A DNA stretch of 64,000 nucleotides, taken from positions 558,001 to 622,000 of the forward strand of contig CAJNOI010000029.1 in NCBI GenBank assembly GCA_905250115.1, written 5' to 3'. Of the stretch, positions 27,859 through 38,606 are shown piece after piece. The notes beneath the pieces are model-generated. The model did not search any database. It saw only the letters and a list, made by a program, of their open reading frames with translations, and had not been told where the DNA came from. The position numbers and the translations under genes are program-made. Position 1 is the first letter of the stretch. Each line of letters opens with the position of its first letter. This DNA is from Adineta steineri (taxonomy: Eukaryota > Rotifera > Eurotatoria > Adinetida > Adinetidae).

Positions 27859-28179
27859 ATGGGAAACGCTGCTGCAGTAAATAATGTTGGTGGAAATGTT
27901 TTACCTCCTATTAAGAATTATTCAGTAACACTCTGTGAAGTCGAAACTTCAGGATATCACATAGATTCTATCTACGTGTTACCTGTCCTCGCAGTTCTTA
28001 TACAACACGGATTCGAAATAAAACCTCTCGTTGGTCATATGCTCAACACGAAGTATTTTTGTCAATTACGTCAGGGTGTCCAACCATGGTCTAGTGAAAT
28101 ACTCGATCAAGCGATGCGAAATGCTCTACCTGATCTTATACGCAACAAAACATCGGGTTTTCGGTGGACTTTTGCATAA
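27859..28179 (+). CDS. small orphan protein with possible N-myristoylation site
   Basis: A single-exon frame of 106 codons with balanced codon use and higher GC than its flanks. It begins MGNAAAVNNVGGN; Gly2 with small residues after it fits N-terminal myristoylation. No membrane segment or family motif is seen. The C-terminal half (QPWSSEILDQAMRNALPDLI) looks like a folded helical domain. AATAAA at 28188-28193 comes 9 bp past the stop codon, which supports a real transcript with a very short 3' UTR. I do not recognise it. Confidence 0.65.
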   Translation: MGNAAAVNNVGGNVLPPIKNYSVTLCEVETSGYHIDSIYVLPVLAVLIQHGFEIKPLVGHMLNTKYFCQLRQGVQPWSSEILDQAMRNALPDLIRNKTSGFRWTFA

Positions 28180-28238
28180 TAATCACAAATAAAGACAAGC
28201 ATATTCTGTGTCTGCTTTTGTATTGTGTATTATTTCAT

Positions 28239-28672
28239 TTAACCCTTGGAGTACCAGTCGGGGTCATTTTTGACCCCAAACCTGAAAACTTTCAAAATAC
28301 GTTGAGAATATTTTTTTTCTCATATTTTGGAAGCAACTAGTACTATTTAAGAGTAGATTTATATAGTTTCATATAAATGGTAACATATTTACATTCCATA
28401 CCAATTCAACTCCTCGATACGAGACCATGTTTTCAATATCCATCAAATATATAAGAGAAAGGAAAGCACGTAAAAGTTTTCATATATATTAAGGATGGGT
28501 GTGGGTGTGAGTGTCTTACTATCTCTATACATGCACCTACCCACCCACCCTCACCTACACCCTCAAAATATCATATTTCATCAGAGGAGTACTCGAAAAT
28601 ACAAAAAAATAGTTCTTGAAAATATATATTGTCAATATAGTGCGTAAAATAGGCCGGTACTCTAAGGGTTAA
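28239..28672. mobile_element. piggyBac-type MITE, 426 bp with TTAA duplications
   Basis: The element runs 28243-28668 between TTAA copies at 28239-28242 and 28669-28672. Its ends read CCCTTGGAGTACCAGTC and, on the minus strand, CCCTTAGAGTACCGGCC (14 of 17 match). TTAA targets and CCC..GGG ends are hallmarks of piggyBac-class elements. Just inside the left end GGGGTCATTTTTGACCCC is a perfect hairpin, a feature I know from other piggyBac-like termini. There is no transposase frame. A GT-rich foldback lies inside at 28495-28566. Confidence 0.88.
28495..28566. repeat. GT-rich foldback, copy 4, inside the MITE
   Basis: ATGGGTGTGGGTGTGAGTGTC faces the right arm CACCTACCCACCCACCCTCA. The copy lies wholly inside the piggyBac-type MITE, about 250 bp from its left end, and 315 bp past the small orphan gene. 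Confidence 0.8.
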
Positions 28673-29756
28673 ATAATAAACAAACGTTGTGCCAATTGCA
28701 ACTGAGAAATCCATGATATATTTCAGTGATAATATTGCTGAAATATGATTTTGGATACCTTTGACTCATTCATGCACGTTGATAATAATTGCGCTGTGAA
28801 AAGAATCATATACAAATAAAAACTTCTCTTATAAGCAATCTTTCCAAAGGATTTACATTTGAGGGTGCACATGTAAGTGTGATTATCTTTATTTTCAATT
28901 CACACTTTCAAGAAAATCTGACACTCCAATATAATCTCTGTTTTGATTCTTCGAATTGAAACAAGACCATTTAATAAATCCTGGTTGCACAGGTGAAATA
29001 TTAACATTATGGTTGCTTCACTCACTATCATCCCTACACCTTTGAGAATGTATGATAAAATTTTATCTATATTCTAAAGATACCTCGCATATTTGTTTTC
29101 ACTCTTAATTTATTCTTCACAGGTATGTTTGATGAAAGTCAGTTTTACTCTTTTAATGAAAGACTCTTCTTCTTATGCTTGAAACGAAATAAAATTACAA
29201 CATAGGGATCCAGAAGATAGTTAAGAAGATACGGTGGTTAAAATTTTTGCCGCACAATTAATCGACACGAACAAAATATCACAATATATAATCAGCCATT
29301 GCTAGGACTTATTTTTTCGGGATTTATTGAAAAATTCCTACACATGTTGAGATAAAGTTCCAATCAATAAATAATTAGTCTGGAAAAAATAAGTCCCGTT
29401 AATTCCTCGCGCTTTCTAAATATGAGAATCTTTTTTCTATTCAATTTTCACTATTTCTTTCTACAAAACTCGTTCATGATGTAGAGATATTTTGTTTTGC
29501 GTCGAATTATTCATGCAAAAAATTGTCCTAATACTGATTGTATATATATAAGAGAAGTTTCAAAGAGCTAGTAACCCCATGAACCGAATAATATCTCTTT
29601 CCTAGATTACACATCTTATTTTAGTGAAGACATATCAGGAGAAAAACAAAGAAGGTCGAACATTTTCTTTACTTTTATGTCCCCCATTATGTGAAACTTA
29701 TGAGACTCTGATACGGCTACTCATTTTGTTTTATATTTATTTTTGGTAAAATCAGT
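28673..29756. other. intergenic with one inverted repeat
   Basis: Apart from the 97-bp inverted repeat at 29303-29400, nothing is recognised. The right end is the promoter region of the sialidase-like gene. Confidence 0.5.
29303..29400. repeat. short inverted repeat, possible Tc1/mariner-like MITE remnant
   Basis: AGGACTTATTTTTTCGGGA at the left and GAAAAAATAAGTCCCG at the right are inverted over about 15 bp, separated by 60 bp. The termini resemble those of Tc1/mariner-type elements and a TA precedes the left arm, but no clear target duplication is seen. Confidence 0.4.
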
Positions 29757-30935
29757 ATGATTAAAAAACAAAGAAAAGGAATGCTCTTAACAATACTATT
29801 ATTCTCCATCCAACTAACTAAATTAACTGCAGTAATTCCATATGATGGAATTATTCATCGTTCAACTGATGGAAGTTCTTATGCGTTTCTATCTCCACCT
29901 ACACCGACGTTCAATCATGCAGCATCTATTGAACAACTAACACCAAGTGGTACTTTAGCTATTGCCTGGTTTACTGATGGTGAAGCATCACCTAATTGCT
30001 CAATTGCAGTATCACTTTTAGAATATGGATCACAACAGTTTACTCCAGGTGTTATTATTACTGATCGTGTTAATTATACTAATCTAAATCCAGTTCTTTT
30101 CTGGGATAATGACACGCAGATATTACACTTATACCATTCATCACAATTGAATGGTAAAGGTGAAGCAACTTCACAAATATGGCATACACAAAGTAAAGAT
30201 CGAGGTAAACATCATTCTACGAATATATTTGTCTGAAAAAATCTTTGTTTTTTTTTTGGTTTGTTAGGTGTAACATGGTCAATTGCTACACCTTTCTATA
30301 CCGTACCAGGTGCGTTTGCTCGTAATCGAATTATTCCTACATTAAATAAGTTAGGATTCATTTTTCCATGTTATAACTCTTCACCGGATATTGACTATCC
30401 ATTTATCCTTCGATTATCATCATCAACATCTAATTTGACACGTATTGAAATGAAAGATACTGATAATCTTATTCAACCAACAGTCATTCGTTTAAATAAT
30501 TCTGCACGATTACGAACATTCCTTCGTGACGAACACGGTGAATGGATCTATTATCTTGATAGTAATGATGATGGATTAACTTGGACAACACCAAAAGCAA
30601 CATCTTTACCTAATAATAATGCTGGAATCGAAGCACATACATTAAAAAGTGGAGCGATAATAATGGCATTCAATAATCGTAATGGTTTACACAAACCAAG
30701 AACACCATTAACAGTTGCACTTTCTTATGATAATGGAATGACATGGCCATACCTTAGAGATGTTCAAATTCATGACGATGATAATAGTACATCTATTGGA
30801 GAATATTCATATCCATCAGTATTACAAAGTTTTTGGAGTGGAACTGATGATAATGATATTCATTTGGCATACTCATATAAGAGACAAACAATTAAATATG
30901 TTAGATTTAATGAAAAATGGATTAAACAAGGATAA
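29757..30935 (+). CDS. secreted sialidase-like BNR/Asp-box protein
   Basis: Two exons (29757-30204, 30268-30935) give 371 residues. Residues 1-25 are a signal peptide. The rest is a six-bladed propeller of the BNR_2 type with three Asp boxes (SxDxGxTW): SKDRGVTW, SNDDGLTW and SYDNGMTW. FARNRIIPTL precedes the second blade, LKSGAIIMAFNNRNG follows the second box and HLAYSYKRQTIKYVRF lies near the end. Several Asn glycosylation sites fit secretion. The best guess is a sialidase or related glycosidase acting on glycans outside the cell; the classic triad of active-site arginines cannot be assigned with confidence. Such proteins are frequent in bacteria and plants, so foreign origin is possible. 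The single 63-bp intron is host-like. Confidence 0.85.
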
Positions 30936-33037
30936 TCATTTAATAATGTTGAGACAAACAAAGATTTTTTGATTCTTCTATAAAAAAAATTAATTGATTT
31001 AAATTCTGTTTAGAGCATTCTTACAAATAATTCTTGAGTCTTCCGTGTGTTTTCAATGTGAAGTAGTGATTAACGCTGATATTTTGGGCATAGGTAGACT
31101 TTAATGAGACTAGAAAAAGCCTAAAAGGGGTGTGGGTGTTGTCGCTTTATCCACACCCACATCTACGCCAGTATTACATTAAGGAAACCATTTGTTAGTT
31201 CTTTTCTATAAAGAATGATTTCCTCTGTATTTTATGAACATCTCTCTTAGCTTTTGACACTTTAACTTGATCTTTTTTTTTAATAAAAACCATAGTCTAT
31301 GCAATTCTTTACAAAATTCAATGTAAAACAACTTCCCAAAAACATAACTAGAAAACTGTATCTGATCAATAATATTATACTCCAAAAAAAATCGATTCTT
31401 ACAGATAATTTTCTTTTACAAAACTAATTATATATCTTCTCCGGAATAAAAAGATTTCTAATCGATCCTATTGAAGAATCACTTTTTATTGAATTTTGTA
31501 GAGATCTATACAGGATATTGTTTAACATAAAACTCAAGTAAAAATGTCAGAAACTTTGACAAAATTTTAATTGATCTAATATTCTTTTACTGTTGATGTA
31601 AATTAAAATAAAATTATTTTTAATTGATATTTGAGATGTTATTCTTCAAATATATATATATATATTGAAAACATCCTTTATCATGTTCGTGAAATAAGAA
31701 TACGATCAGTTATAGAATATATTTCTAATAAGAGACAATGCCGGTGTATTTTATCTTTTCCAATTAAATACAAAATATTTTGTACAGATAAATTCTATTT
31801 TGTCTTTTTCAGGAAACTTTGCATTTCCTTCTTCTAGTCATGATTTTCAATGTTGTTTTTTTATTTAGGGTAACATTAAATTTATTCTGAACCAGTTTGT
31901 TTTCACATCCTTCCTTCAACATTGAAATATCATGAACATTTATTATATTAATATCTGTTAATAAATGACATTTGGCATAAATTTGTTCACAGATTATTTT
32001 TACAAAAAGGAAATAAATTTATTGTTTTTATTTATCAATTAATTCAACAGAAAAGTATTTTAGTTTGACGTCATTATGTAGGCGAATAGAAAAAAAACTT
32101 GTTGTTTTCATTATCTTTAGTTTTCAGTCAGGTATTTCTCTTACTTTAATAAGTTATTCCAAGAATTGAATAAAAAAGAAAAACTTGTTTTTATTCAATT
32201 TTATAAGAAAAGGTAAGAATTTACGCATAGCAACAAATAGAAGGATCTCTTCGTAATACTTCATTTTTTAGTTTGATATGCTGTGTTATGAGAAGAAAAT
32301 ATAAAGCTTCGAAAAAAATATATAGAGCCATCAAATAAAGACTAGGAAAAATCATTGCGATATACTGAGAGTGTTGGCGTCTTCTTTTAGCGTTCAATCT
32401 CATCCACATTCGCAAGACTACTTCGAAATATCTTTGGAAATTAAAAAAAAGTATATTTATTCAGTCATCAAGCATTGACTGACGCTTATCACAGCTTAGG
32501 ATTGTAAGTGGGCCCTTATCGACCATTATTTTGATTCTCTACATTCTCACTCTGATCCTTGTGTTTTTATTGTTACTCCATCCTAAATTCTTTTTGGATC
32601 TTAATGACGCATTAGAAGTCCGTAGAACATGAAACTTTTCATCAATAGCAAGGAAGTTACTTTTATCAAATTTTTTTCGACAAAGTAAAAAAGAAAAGTA
32701 AATACCCGTTTCTTTTTTACTTTATTATTTTGTGACAAACAATACATAATAAAATTCTATTAATTACGTCAGAAATAAAAATAAAACAAAATATAGATGA
32801 AATTGTTTTCTAAATTACTAAGAAGATCTCTTTTCTTTATTCTAATAAATTCCTTAACATATGTTAAGTCTTTACTTTCTTTGATGTTATTTCTGTTGTT
32901 GCTCGAAGAACTTCTAGAATGTTAGAAACGTGTTCATTATATGCTCAGAAAAAAAAAGATAAAGCAATATTTTTATCTCTAGATTAATACGACATAAAGT
33001 TTAAAAAGAAAACGTATTTTACTTCACTCGGCGGAGA
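30936..33037. other. intergenic with one clear and one weak foldback
   Basis: No gene is supported. Besides copy 5, a weak foldback at 32366-32415 (GAGAGTGTTGGCG / ATCCACATTCGC) may be a decayed family member. Confidence 0.5.
31126..31171. repeat. GT-rich foldback, copy 5
   Basis: GGGGTGTGGGTGTTG pairs with CCACACCCACATC around a loop of about 12 bp. It lies 190 bp past the sialidase-like stop codon and is among the shortest copies. Confidence 0.8.
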
Positions 33038-36000
33038 ATGGAGTTTGTATCATTACTAGTGTTGCTTACATCATTTATTATTCTTGATGGTCATTATTTT
33101 GTATACTATTCTGATGATCGATATGAAGCTAATGCAACATTTGATTGTTTATATGCCTATTCAGGAGATCTATCAGCAGATACAACGTTAGTATCTACTG
33201 ATGATTACAGTTTGATTCCTTATTGTCGACGACTTGATGGAACTGAACAGGAAGAAAATTTCGCTACCATATCGTATGAAAATATTTTAAATAATATGAC
33301 GTTTACTGAATTGTATCGACAAGGTATAACAAGTACACAATTACTCGCATGGTCAGTACCAATTGATATTGTCGAACGATATGAAAAAAACGGTCAAAAT
33401 TCGAATGAAATATTTTATAACTGTTCCTTACCATGGTTTGGTTCAACGTGTCAGTATAGATTTGAATCTGCTATATTACCTTCATTTAATGAAGTTCTTC
33501 AATTCCATTATGGTACTAATGGTATACCTCAGATATACGTCTATTCGAATACATGTTATCCATTTTTACCTGACTGTTACCGTGGTCCATCATCGATGTG
33601 TCTTGATTGGCATGAAATTTGTGATGGATATTTTGATTGTCTCAATGGAGAAGATGAGCAATTATGTGACACATTAGAAGTAAATGAATGCTTTGAAGAT
33701 GAGTTTCGTTGTCACTTCGGTGGTCAGTGTATTTCGTCCGCATTTCTTCGTGATGGAAAAGCAAGTACTGATTGTCTTGATGGTTCAGATGAAGTCTATC
33801 CGATAAAATACTCCAGATACGTAACTGACTATCTATGCACACTTATATCAACATTTCAGTGTGAGGAGCTCAATGATCGACGTCCTATTGTGTTATTTCC
33901 ATGTCGTATTTATGGTTTTACCAGTGCTTCGGTTTGGACAGAGTCTACAACAGAAAACACTCAAATCTGCGCTTATAATCGATATTATCATATGTTTTTT
34001 AATGATTTGTCTTCGTTAGATCATATTTCAGACGTGTCCTGTAGACAAGCAATCTACTGTTCACTTCGTTTTTATACTATTCTTGATTTCGGATATGAAG
34101 ACACAAGCCATATTCCTTGCGAATTTCTTGGTAATCATTGTCAATCGGAATGGCTTGTATTACCCAAATCTCCACTTATATATGGCTTGTTTCAATTTGT
34201 TTATTTAACAAATCGATCAGTCGATGTATTTAAGTATAATATCACGCCTGATTTTATCTGTTTTAACGCAAGTCGTTGTCCTGCATTAGTATATTGTTCG
34301 ATAGATATTGGTATACATAACGGACTCACATGCTGTAAAATGAATCACCTAATAAATATAACATTATTGGTTTGGTTTCAGTTAGACGAGATTTTAATGG
34401 ATCTCGGTCAACGTTGTTTAACAATTGGTACAGATAAAGCATGTTCACACTCATCCTTATTTCATTGTTCACGTTCATTAAAATGCATTTCAAAACATCG
34501 ATTAGTTGATGGTTATAATGATTGTTATTTTAAAGAAGATGAATTATTTCCTGCTTGTCAGTTAAATGATTCGAAACGCTTTATATGTACTTCTAATCCG
34601 GAAAAATGTTTATCGCTAGTTGCTATTGAAAATGGAATAAAGGATTGCGAATATGGAGATGATGAATGGCCAGCAAATCGACGAGATATTCGAAGTAATA
34701 CTGTACCTTTCGCAATATTTTGTGATGGAGAAACTGATTTATTGTTAATGGATACACTCAATCATACAGACGAGACTAATTGTGAATGGTGGCCATGTAA
34801 TAATCCATACTTTCGATGTGATAACGCTTGGCATTGTTTAAATGGTATCGATGAGTTAAATTGTCCAAATGCAAAATGTTCACTGAACGAACATCTATGT
34901 ATATATAATAACATTCGCATTCTCTGTGTGCCATATCTCCATTTAATGGATCAAATTTTCATATCTGACAAGGTTGGCCATCGTCGCGTCTATTTTCCTA
35001 ATACAACATCTATTAATTCAACAAATAGCTTTTTATGGAACGAAACAAAATGTATTACTTCAGAACACCTAATCAATCGTCAATTGATCTCATCAATAGT
35101 TCATGATGATAATTGCTTTATACAAACCAAAATACCTCCGGCGTTTAAAATTCCCACTTCTCTACAAGTTAATTTTGGCTTATGCAAACTCACAGGTCTA
35201 ACTGAATTTAAAAGAGAACCAAAACAATTTCTCCAAACATTTCGATTGAACTATTTTCCATCCACTTCTATTAATTCTTCGGTTCCACAACCACCTCAAG
35301 TCGATGTGAATATAAGTACTCCGATGCAAAATGTTAAACGAGATTGGTATTGTAATCGAGGAATTCCTCTTCTATTCAAAAACAGCCATACAAAAAAATG
35401 TCTTTGTCCGCCATCATATTTTGGTCATCGATGTCATTTACAAAATCAACGTATTAGTTTAACACTTCAATTGATATATCGTACAATCGTAGATAATATA
35501 AATTCTTTTCAATTAGTAATCATGCTTATCGATGATCAAAAAACAATTTATCCATATCATGAACAAATTACATACGTACCTAAACGTGATTGTCAAAAGA
35601 AATTTAATATATATTTACTTTATCCTCATCGACCGAAAAATCTTTCCAGTAATTATTCAATACGTATTGATATTTTTAATAAAATTACATTAACATATTG
35701 GGCAAGTTGGCATCTATCAATTCCTTTTCAGTTTTTACCTGTTAATCGAATTGCTGCACAATTATTTATTCCAACTAATACACAACAACAATTCGAATCA
35801 TCATGCAGTTTATCTTGTGGAAAACATGGTCGATGTATGAAATATATTAATAAAAATTCTTCGTATTTTTGTCAATGTGATCAAGGTTATTCGGGTCGTC
35901 ATTGTAATATTCAACATTCTTGTTCTTGTTCATCAGATTCATTTTGTCTTACTTCATCTATTTGTCTATGTTCAATGAAGAAATTTGGTCGAAACTGTTC

Positions 36001-37729
36001 CTTAACACGTTCAGTTTGTCAATCATTAAATAATTCATGCGAAAATAATGGATTATGTATACCAGTCGATGATCGTATTAACATTAATGATTTTACGTGT
36101 TTATGTAAAGAAAATTTCTATGGAAAAAGATGTGAAAATCAAATTGAAGATGGAATTTATATTGAATTAAATGAAGATATGATTCAACAAGTTTCAATTG
36201 TATTTATTCATTTTATTAAAGCATTTGATCATTCAGAACATCAACATATAACAGAAATAAAAAAGATTAAATATGGAGAAAATACAATACAAATTCACGT
36301 AAAACAACAATTTCATATTCTTTTTATTGAACTTTTAAAAAGCGATTATTATTTAATTATTAAACAAGAAACTATTCAAAAATTAAATCATATTCAAATG
36401 AAATTATCATCAAATCAACAATGTGTTTCAATAGATGAATTAATGAATTCTACTTTAAAATCTTATTCTTATCTTCATCGTATTAAATATTATCCACTGT
36501 TATGTCGACAATATAAACAATTAATGTGTTTTTACGATGAAACATATATGTGTATATGTGATTTTGATCGATTTTCAAATTGTTTTATCTTTAATCATTC
36601 GTTGACTTATGATTGTCAAGGTCATAACTATTGTGAAAATAATGCTCAGTGTTTCCAAGATAATCCTAAATGTCCTGTTGAATCATTGTGCATATGTTCT
36701 GATTGCTATTATGGTCTAAGATGTCAGTTTACTACAGAAGGTTTTGCTTTATCACTTGATTACATTCTTAGTTATCATATTAAACCCAGTCTTTCGTTTT
36801 CTCAACAACCAATGATTATTAAAATTAGTATAGGTATAACAACAATTATGTTTATTTTAGGATTAATTAATGGAATTTTATCGGTATTAACATTTCATAT
36901 GAAGAAAACAAGAGATGTAGGTTGTGGTTATTATCTGTTAGTATCATCTTGGATATCGATATGTTTAATAATTATGTTAATCATTAAATTTTGGCAATTA
37001 TTGTTATCGCAAATGGTAATTCTTACTAATCGATCATTTATCAACGTTAATTGCATATTATTAGATATGATTATTAAAGTTCTTATAGCTTTTAATGATT
37101 GGCTTGATACATGTGTTTCTATTGAACGAGCTATGAATGTTAGCAAAGGTGTTCGATTCAACAAAAATAAGAGTAAACAAATGTCGAAATGGGTTATATT
37201 AGCTATTCTAACTGTTACAATTCTAACACATCTTCATGATCCAATTCATCGTCAATTAATCGATGATATTGATGTAGATGAAAAACGTATATGGTGTTTA
37301 GTACAATATTCTTCTTCTTCAATTAGTACATGGAATTCATTTATTACGTTTGTTCATTTTCTAATGCCTTTTTTAATCAATTTATTGTGTATAATCTTTA
37401 TTATTATTTCAATTGCTCGTTCTCGTTCAAATCTACAAACAAGATTACCATTCATAGATCATCTACGATCACAATTAAAACAACAAAAATCGCATCTAAT
37501 TGCATCATGTGTATTCATATTCATAGCATTAATACGCTTATTCCTTTCGTTTACAAGTGGATGTATGAAATCACCAAATAATTCTTGGTTATTTCTTATT
37601 GCTTATTTTATATCATTTTTACCATCCATGATGACATTCATTGTCTATATATTACCATCAAAAGTTTATAAAAAAGAATTTAATACCGTTGTCAATCGAA
37701 CAGTTCAACGATTTCGTACTGTAGCATAA
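33038..37729 (+). CDS. giant single-exon LDLRa/EGF seven-transmembrane receptor
   Basis: 1563 residues without an intron. A signal peptide (1-18) precedes a Cys-rich ectodomain of about 1240 residues. LDL-receptor class A repeats are seen near 185-212 (CDGYFDCLNGEDEQLC), 218-252 (GKASTDCLDGSDE) and 588-610 (CLNGIDELNC), with weaker ones between. EGF modules lie near 922-960 (CGKHGRCMKY, CQCDQGYSGRHC), 990-1035 (CENNGLC, CLCKENFYGKRC) and near 1190-1230. Seven membrane helices fill about 1265-1540; CVSIERAMNV at the end of TM3 stands in for DRY. AATAAA is at 37803-37808. This architecture resembles LDLRa-GPCRs of relaxin-receptor style, but the order of domains and lack of leucine-rich repeats differ. 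The ligand is unknown. Confidence 0.85.
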   Translation: MEFVSLLVLLTSFIILDGHYFVYYSDDRYEANATFDCLYAYSGDLSADTTLVSTDDYSLIPYCRRLDGTEQEENFATISYENILNNMTFTELYRQGITSTQLLAWSVPIDIVERYEKNGQNSNEIFYNCSLPWFGSTCQYRFESAILPSFNEVLQFHYGTNGIPQIYVYSNTCYPFLPDCYRGPSSMCLDWHEICDGYFDCLNGEDEQLCDTLEVNECFEDEFRCHFGGQCISSAFLRDGKASTDCLDGSDEVYPIKYSRYVTDYLCTLISTFQCEELNDRRPIVLFPCRIYGFTSASVWTESTTENTQICAYNRYYHMFFNDLSSLDHISDVSCRQAIYCSLRFYTILDFGYEDTSHIPCEFLGNHCQSEWLVLPKSPLIYGLFQFVYLTNRSVDVFKYNITPDFICFNASRCPALVYCSIDIGIHNGLTCCKMNHLINITLLVWFQLDEILMDLGQRCLTIGTDKACSHSSLFHCSRSLKCISKHRLVDGYNDCYFKEDELFPACQLNDSKRFICTSNPEKCLSLVAIENGIKDCEYGDDEWPANRRDIRSNTVPFAIFCDGETDLLLMDTLNHTDETNCEWWPCNNPYFRCDNAWHCLNGIDELNCPNAKCSLNEHLCIYNNIRILCVPYLHLMDQIFISDKVGHRRVYFPNTTSINSTNSFLWNETKCITSEHLINRQLISSIVHDDNCFIQTKIPPAFKIPTSLQVNFGLCKLTGLTEFKREPKQFLQTFRLNYFPSTSINSSVPQPPQVDVNISTPMQNVKRDWYCNRGIPLLFKNSHTKKCLCPPSYFGHRCHLQNQRISLTLQLIYRTIVDNINSFQLVIMLIDDQKTIYPYHEQITYVPKRDCQKKFNIYLLYPHRPKNLSSNYSIRIDIFNKITLTYWASWHLSIPFQFLPVNRIAAQLFIPTNTQQQFESSCSLSCGKHGRCMKYINKNSSYFCQCDQGYSGRHCNIQHSCSCSSDSFCLTSSICLCSMKKFGRNCSLTRSVCQSLNNSCENNGLCIPVDDRININDFTCLCKENFYGKRCENQIEDGIYIELNEDMIQQVSIVFIHFIKAFDHSEHQHITEIKKIKYGENTIQIHVKQQFHILFIELLKSDYYLIIKQETIQKLNHIQMKLSSNQQCVSIDELMNSTLKSYSYLHRIKYYPLLCRQYKQLMCFYDETYMCICDFDRFSNCFIFNHSLTYDCQGHNYCENNAQCFQDNPKCPVESLCICSDCYYGLRCQFTTEGFALSLDYILSYHIKPSLSFSQQPMIIKISIGITTIMFILGLINGILSVLTFHMKKTRDVGCGYYLLVSSWISICLIIMLIIKFWQLLLSQMVILTNRSFINVNCILLDMIIKVLIAFNDWLDTCVSIERAMNVSKGVRFNKNKSKQMSKWVILAILTVTILTHLHDPIHRQLIDDIDVDEKRIWCLVQYSSSSISTWNSFITFVHFLMPFLINLLCIIFIIISIARSRSNLQTRLPFIDHLRSQLKQQKSHLIASCVFIFIALIRLFLSFTSGCMKSPNNSWLFLIAYFISFLPSMMTFIVYILPSKVYKKEFNTVVNRTVQRFRTVA

Positions 37730-38606
37730 GAAATTTCATCAAAATACACTGTCTTTGCTTTCGTACTATTCAAAACATTCTGCTTGTATTCTATAAACAT
37801 TTAATAAATATTCTGAATTAATGTTGTCTGCAATACTCATAAATATTTGAGCTTTTTGATGACATGTTTGCTGGGATGTGGGTTACATCTGATCGTATAC
37901 GTATCATGTAATACTTGATTTTATATAAGAATTATATTTACATGTTTACAGCGTACATCACTTCGATACGTAACAGAGTACATTGTTATATTTTATTTCG
38001 AGGTTATGCACATTTTTCTGTATTCTCTCATATATATCCACATCGACACTCTCCTAAGATGATTTTTATATTTTTGTTCAACTATGATTGTTAAATCGAT
38101 AGAGCTAGTTGTTTTACAAATAAAAAAAACTGAGTAATCTTGTACACAAAAATAATTTTATTGAGTAAAAAAGTATTCGTATTCAAAGTACATATATCGA
38201 ACAATTTTTTTTCAACACATCAATATTAGATATACCCACTGAATCCTATAAAAAAATATGTACAATGATATTTCTCAATAAAATGCTCCATGTACTCTTT
38301 CGCCTTCGTGATTGAATCATGTCTGTACACGTAGCAATACAGTTGACATGTATATATATATATTTGTTTTTATCCAGGTATTGGTAATTAAAAAGCATGA
38401 TCGTAGAATAGAAAAGCAAATAAAATTATATTGTTTCTAAATAGATACTTGATTCGATAATTATATCCATGTATCATTTTCTTTTAATATAAAAGGTATG
38501 AATCTTAATGTTAATAACGATTAACGTCAATTAATAGATAAAGATACCTTTTTCTCTCATATGATTCTCTGTTTTGTTACGTATACTAGATTATTTTTTT
38601 TCTAAC
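37730..38606. other. intergenic, receptor 3' flank and Kv promoter
   Basis: AT-rich spacer without a recognised repeat or gene. A lone CCACATCGACACTCTCC near 38039 has no matching left arm. Confidence 0.5.

Noticed and set aside
28861-28930. further foldback (GAGGGTGCACATGTAAGTGTG)
   Set aside because: Right-arm match is weak and the CCCACAC core is absent.
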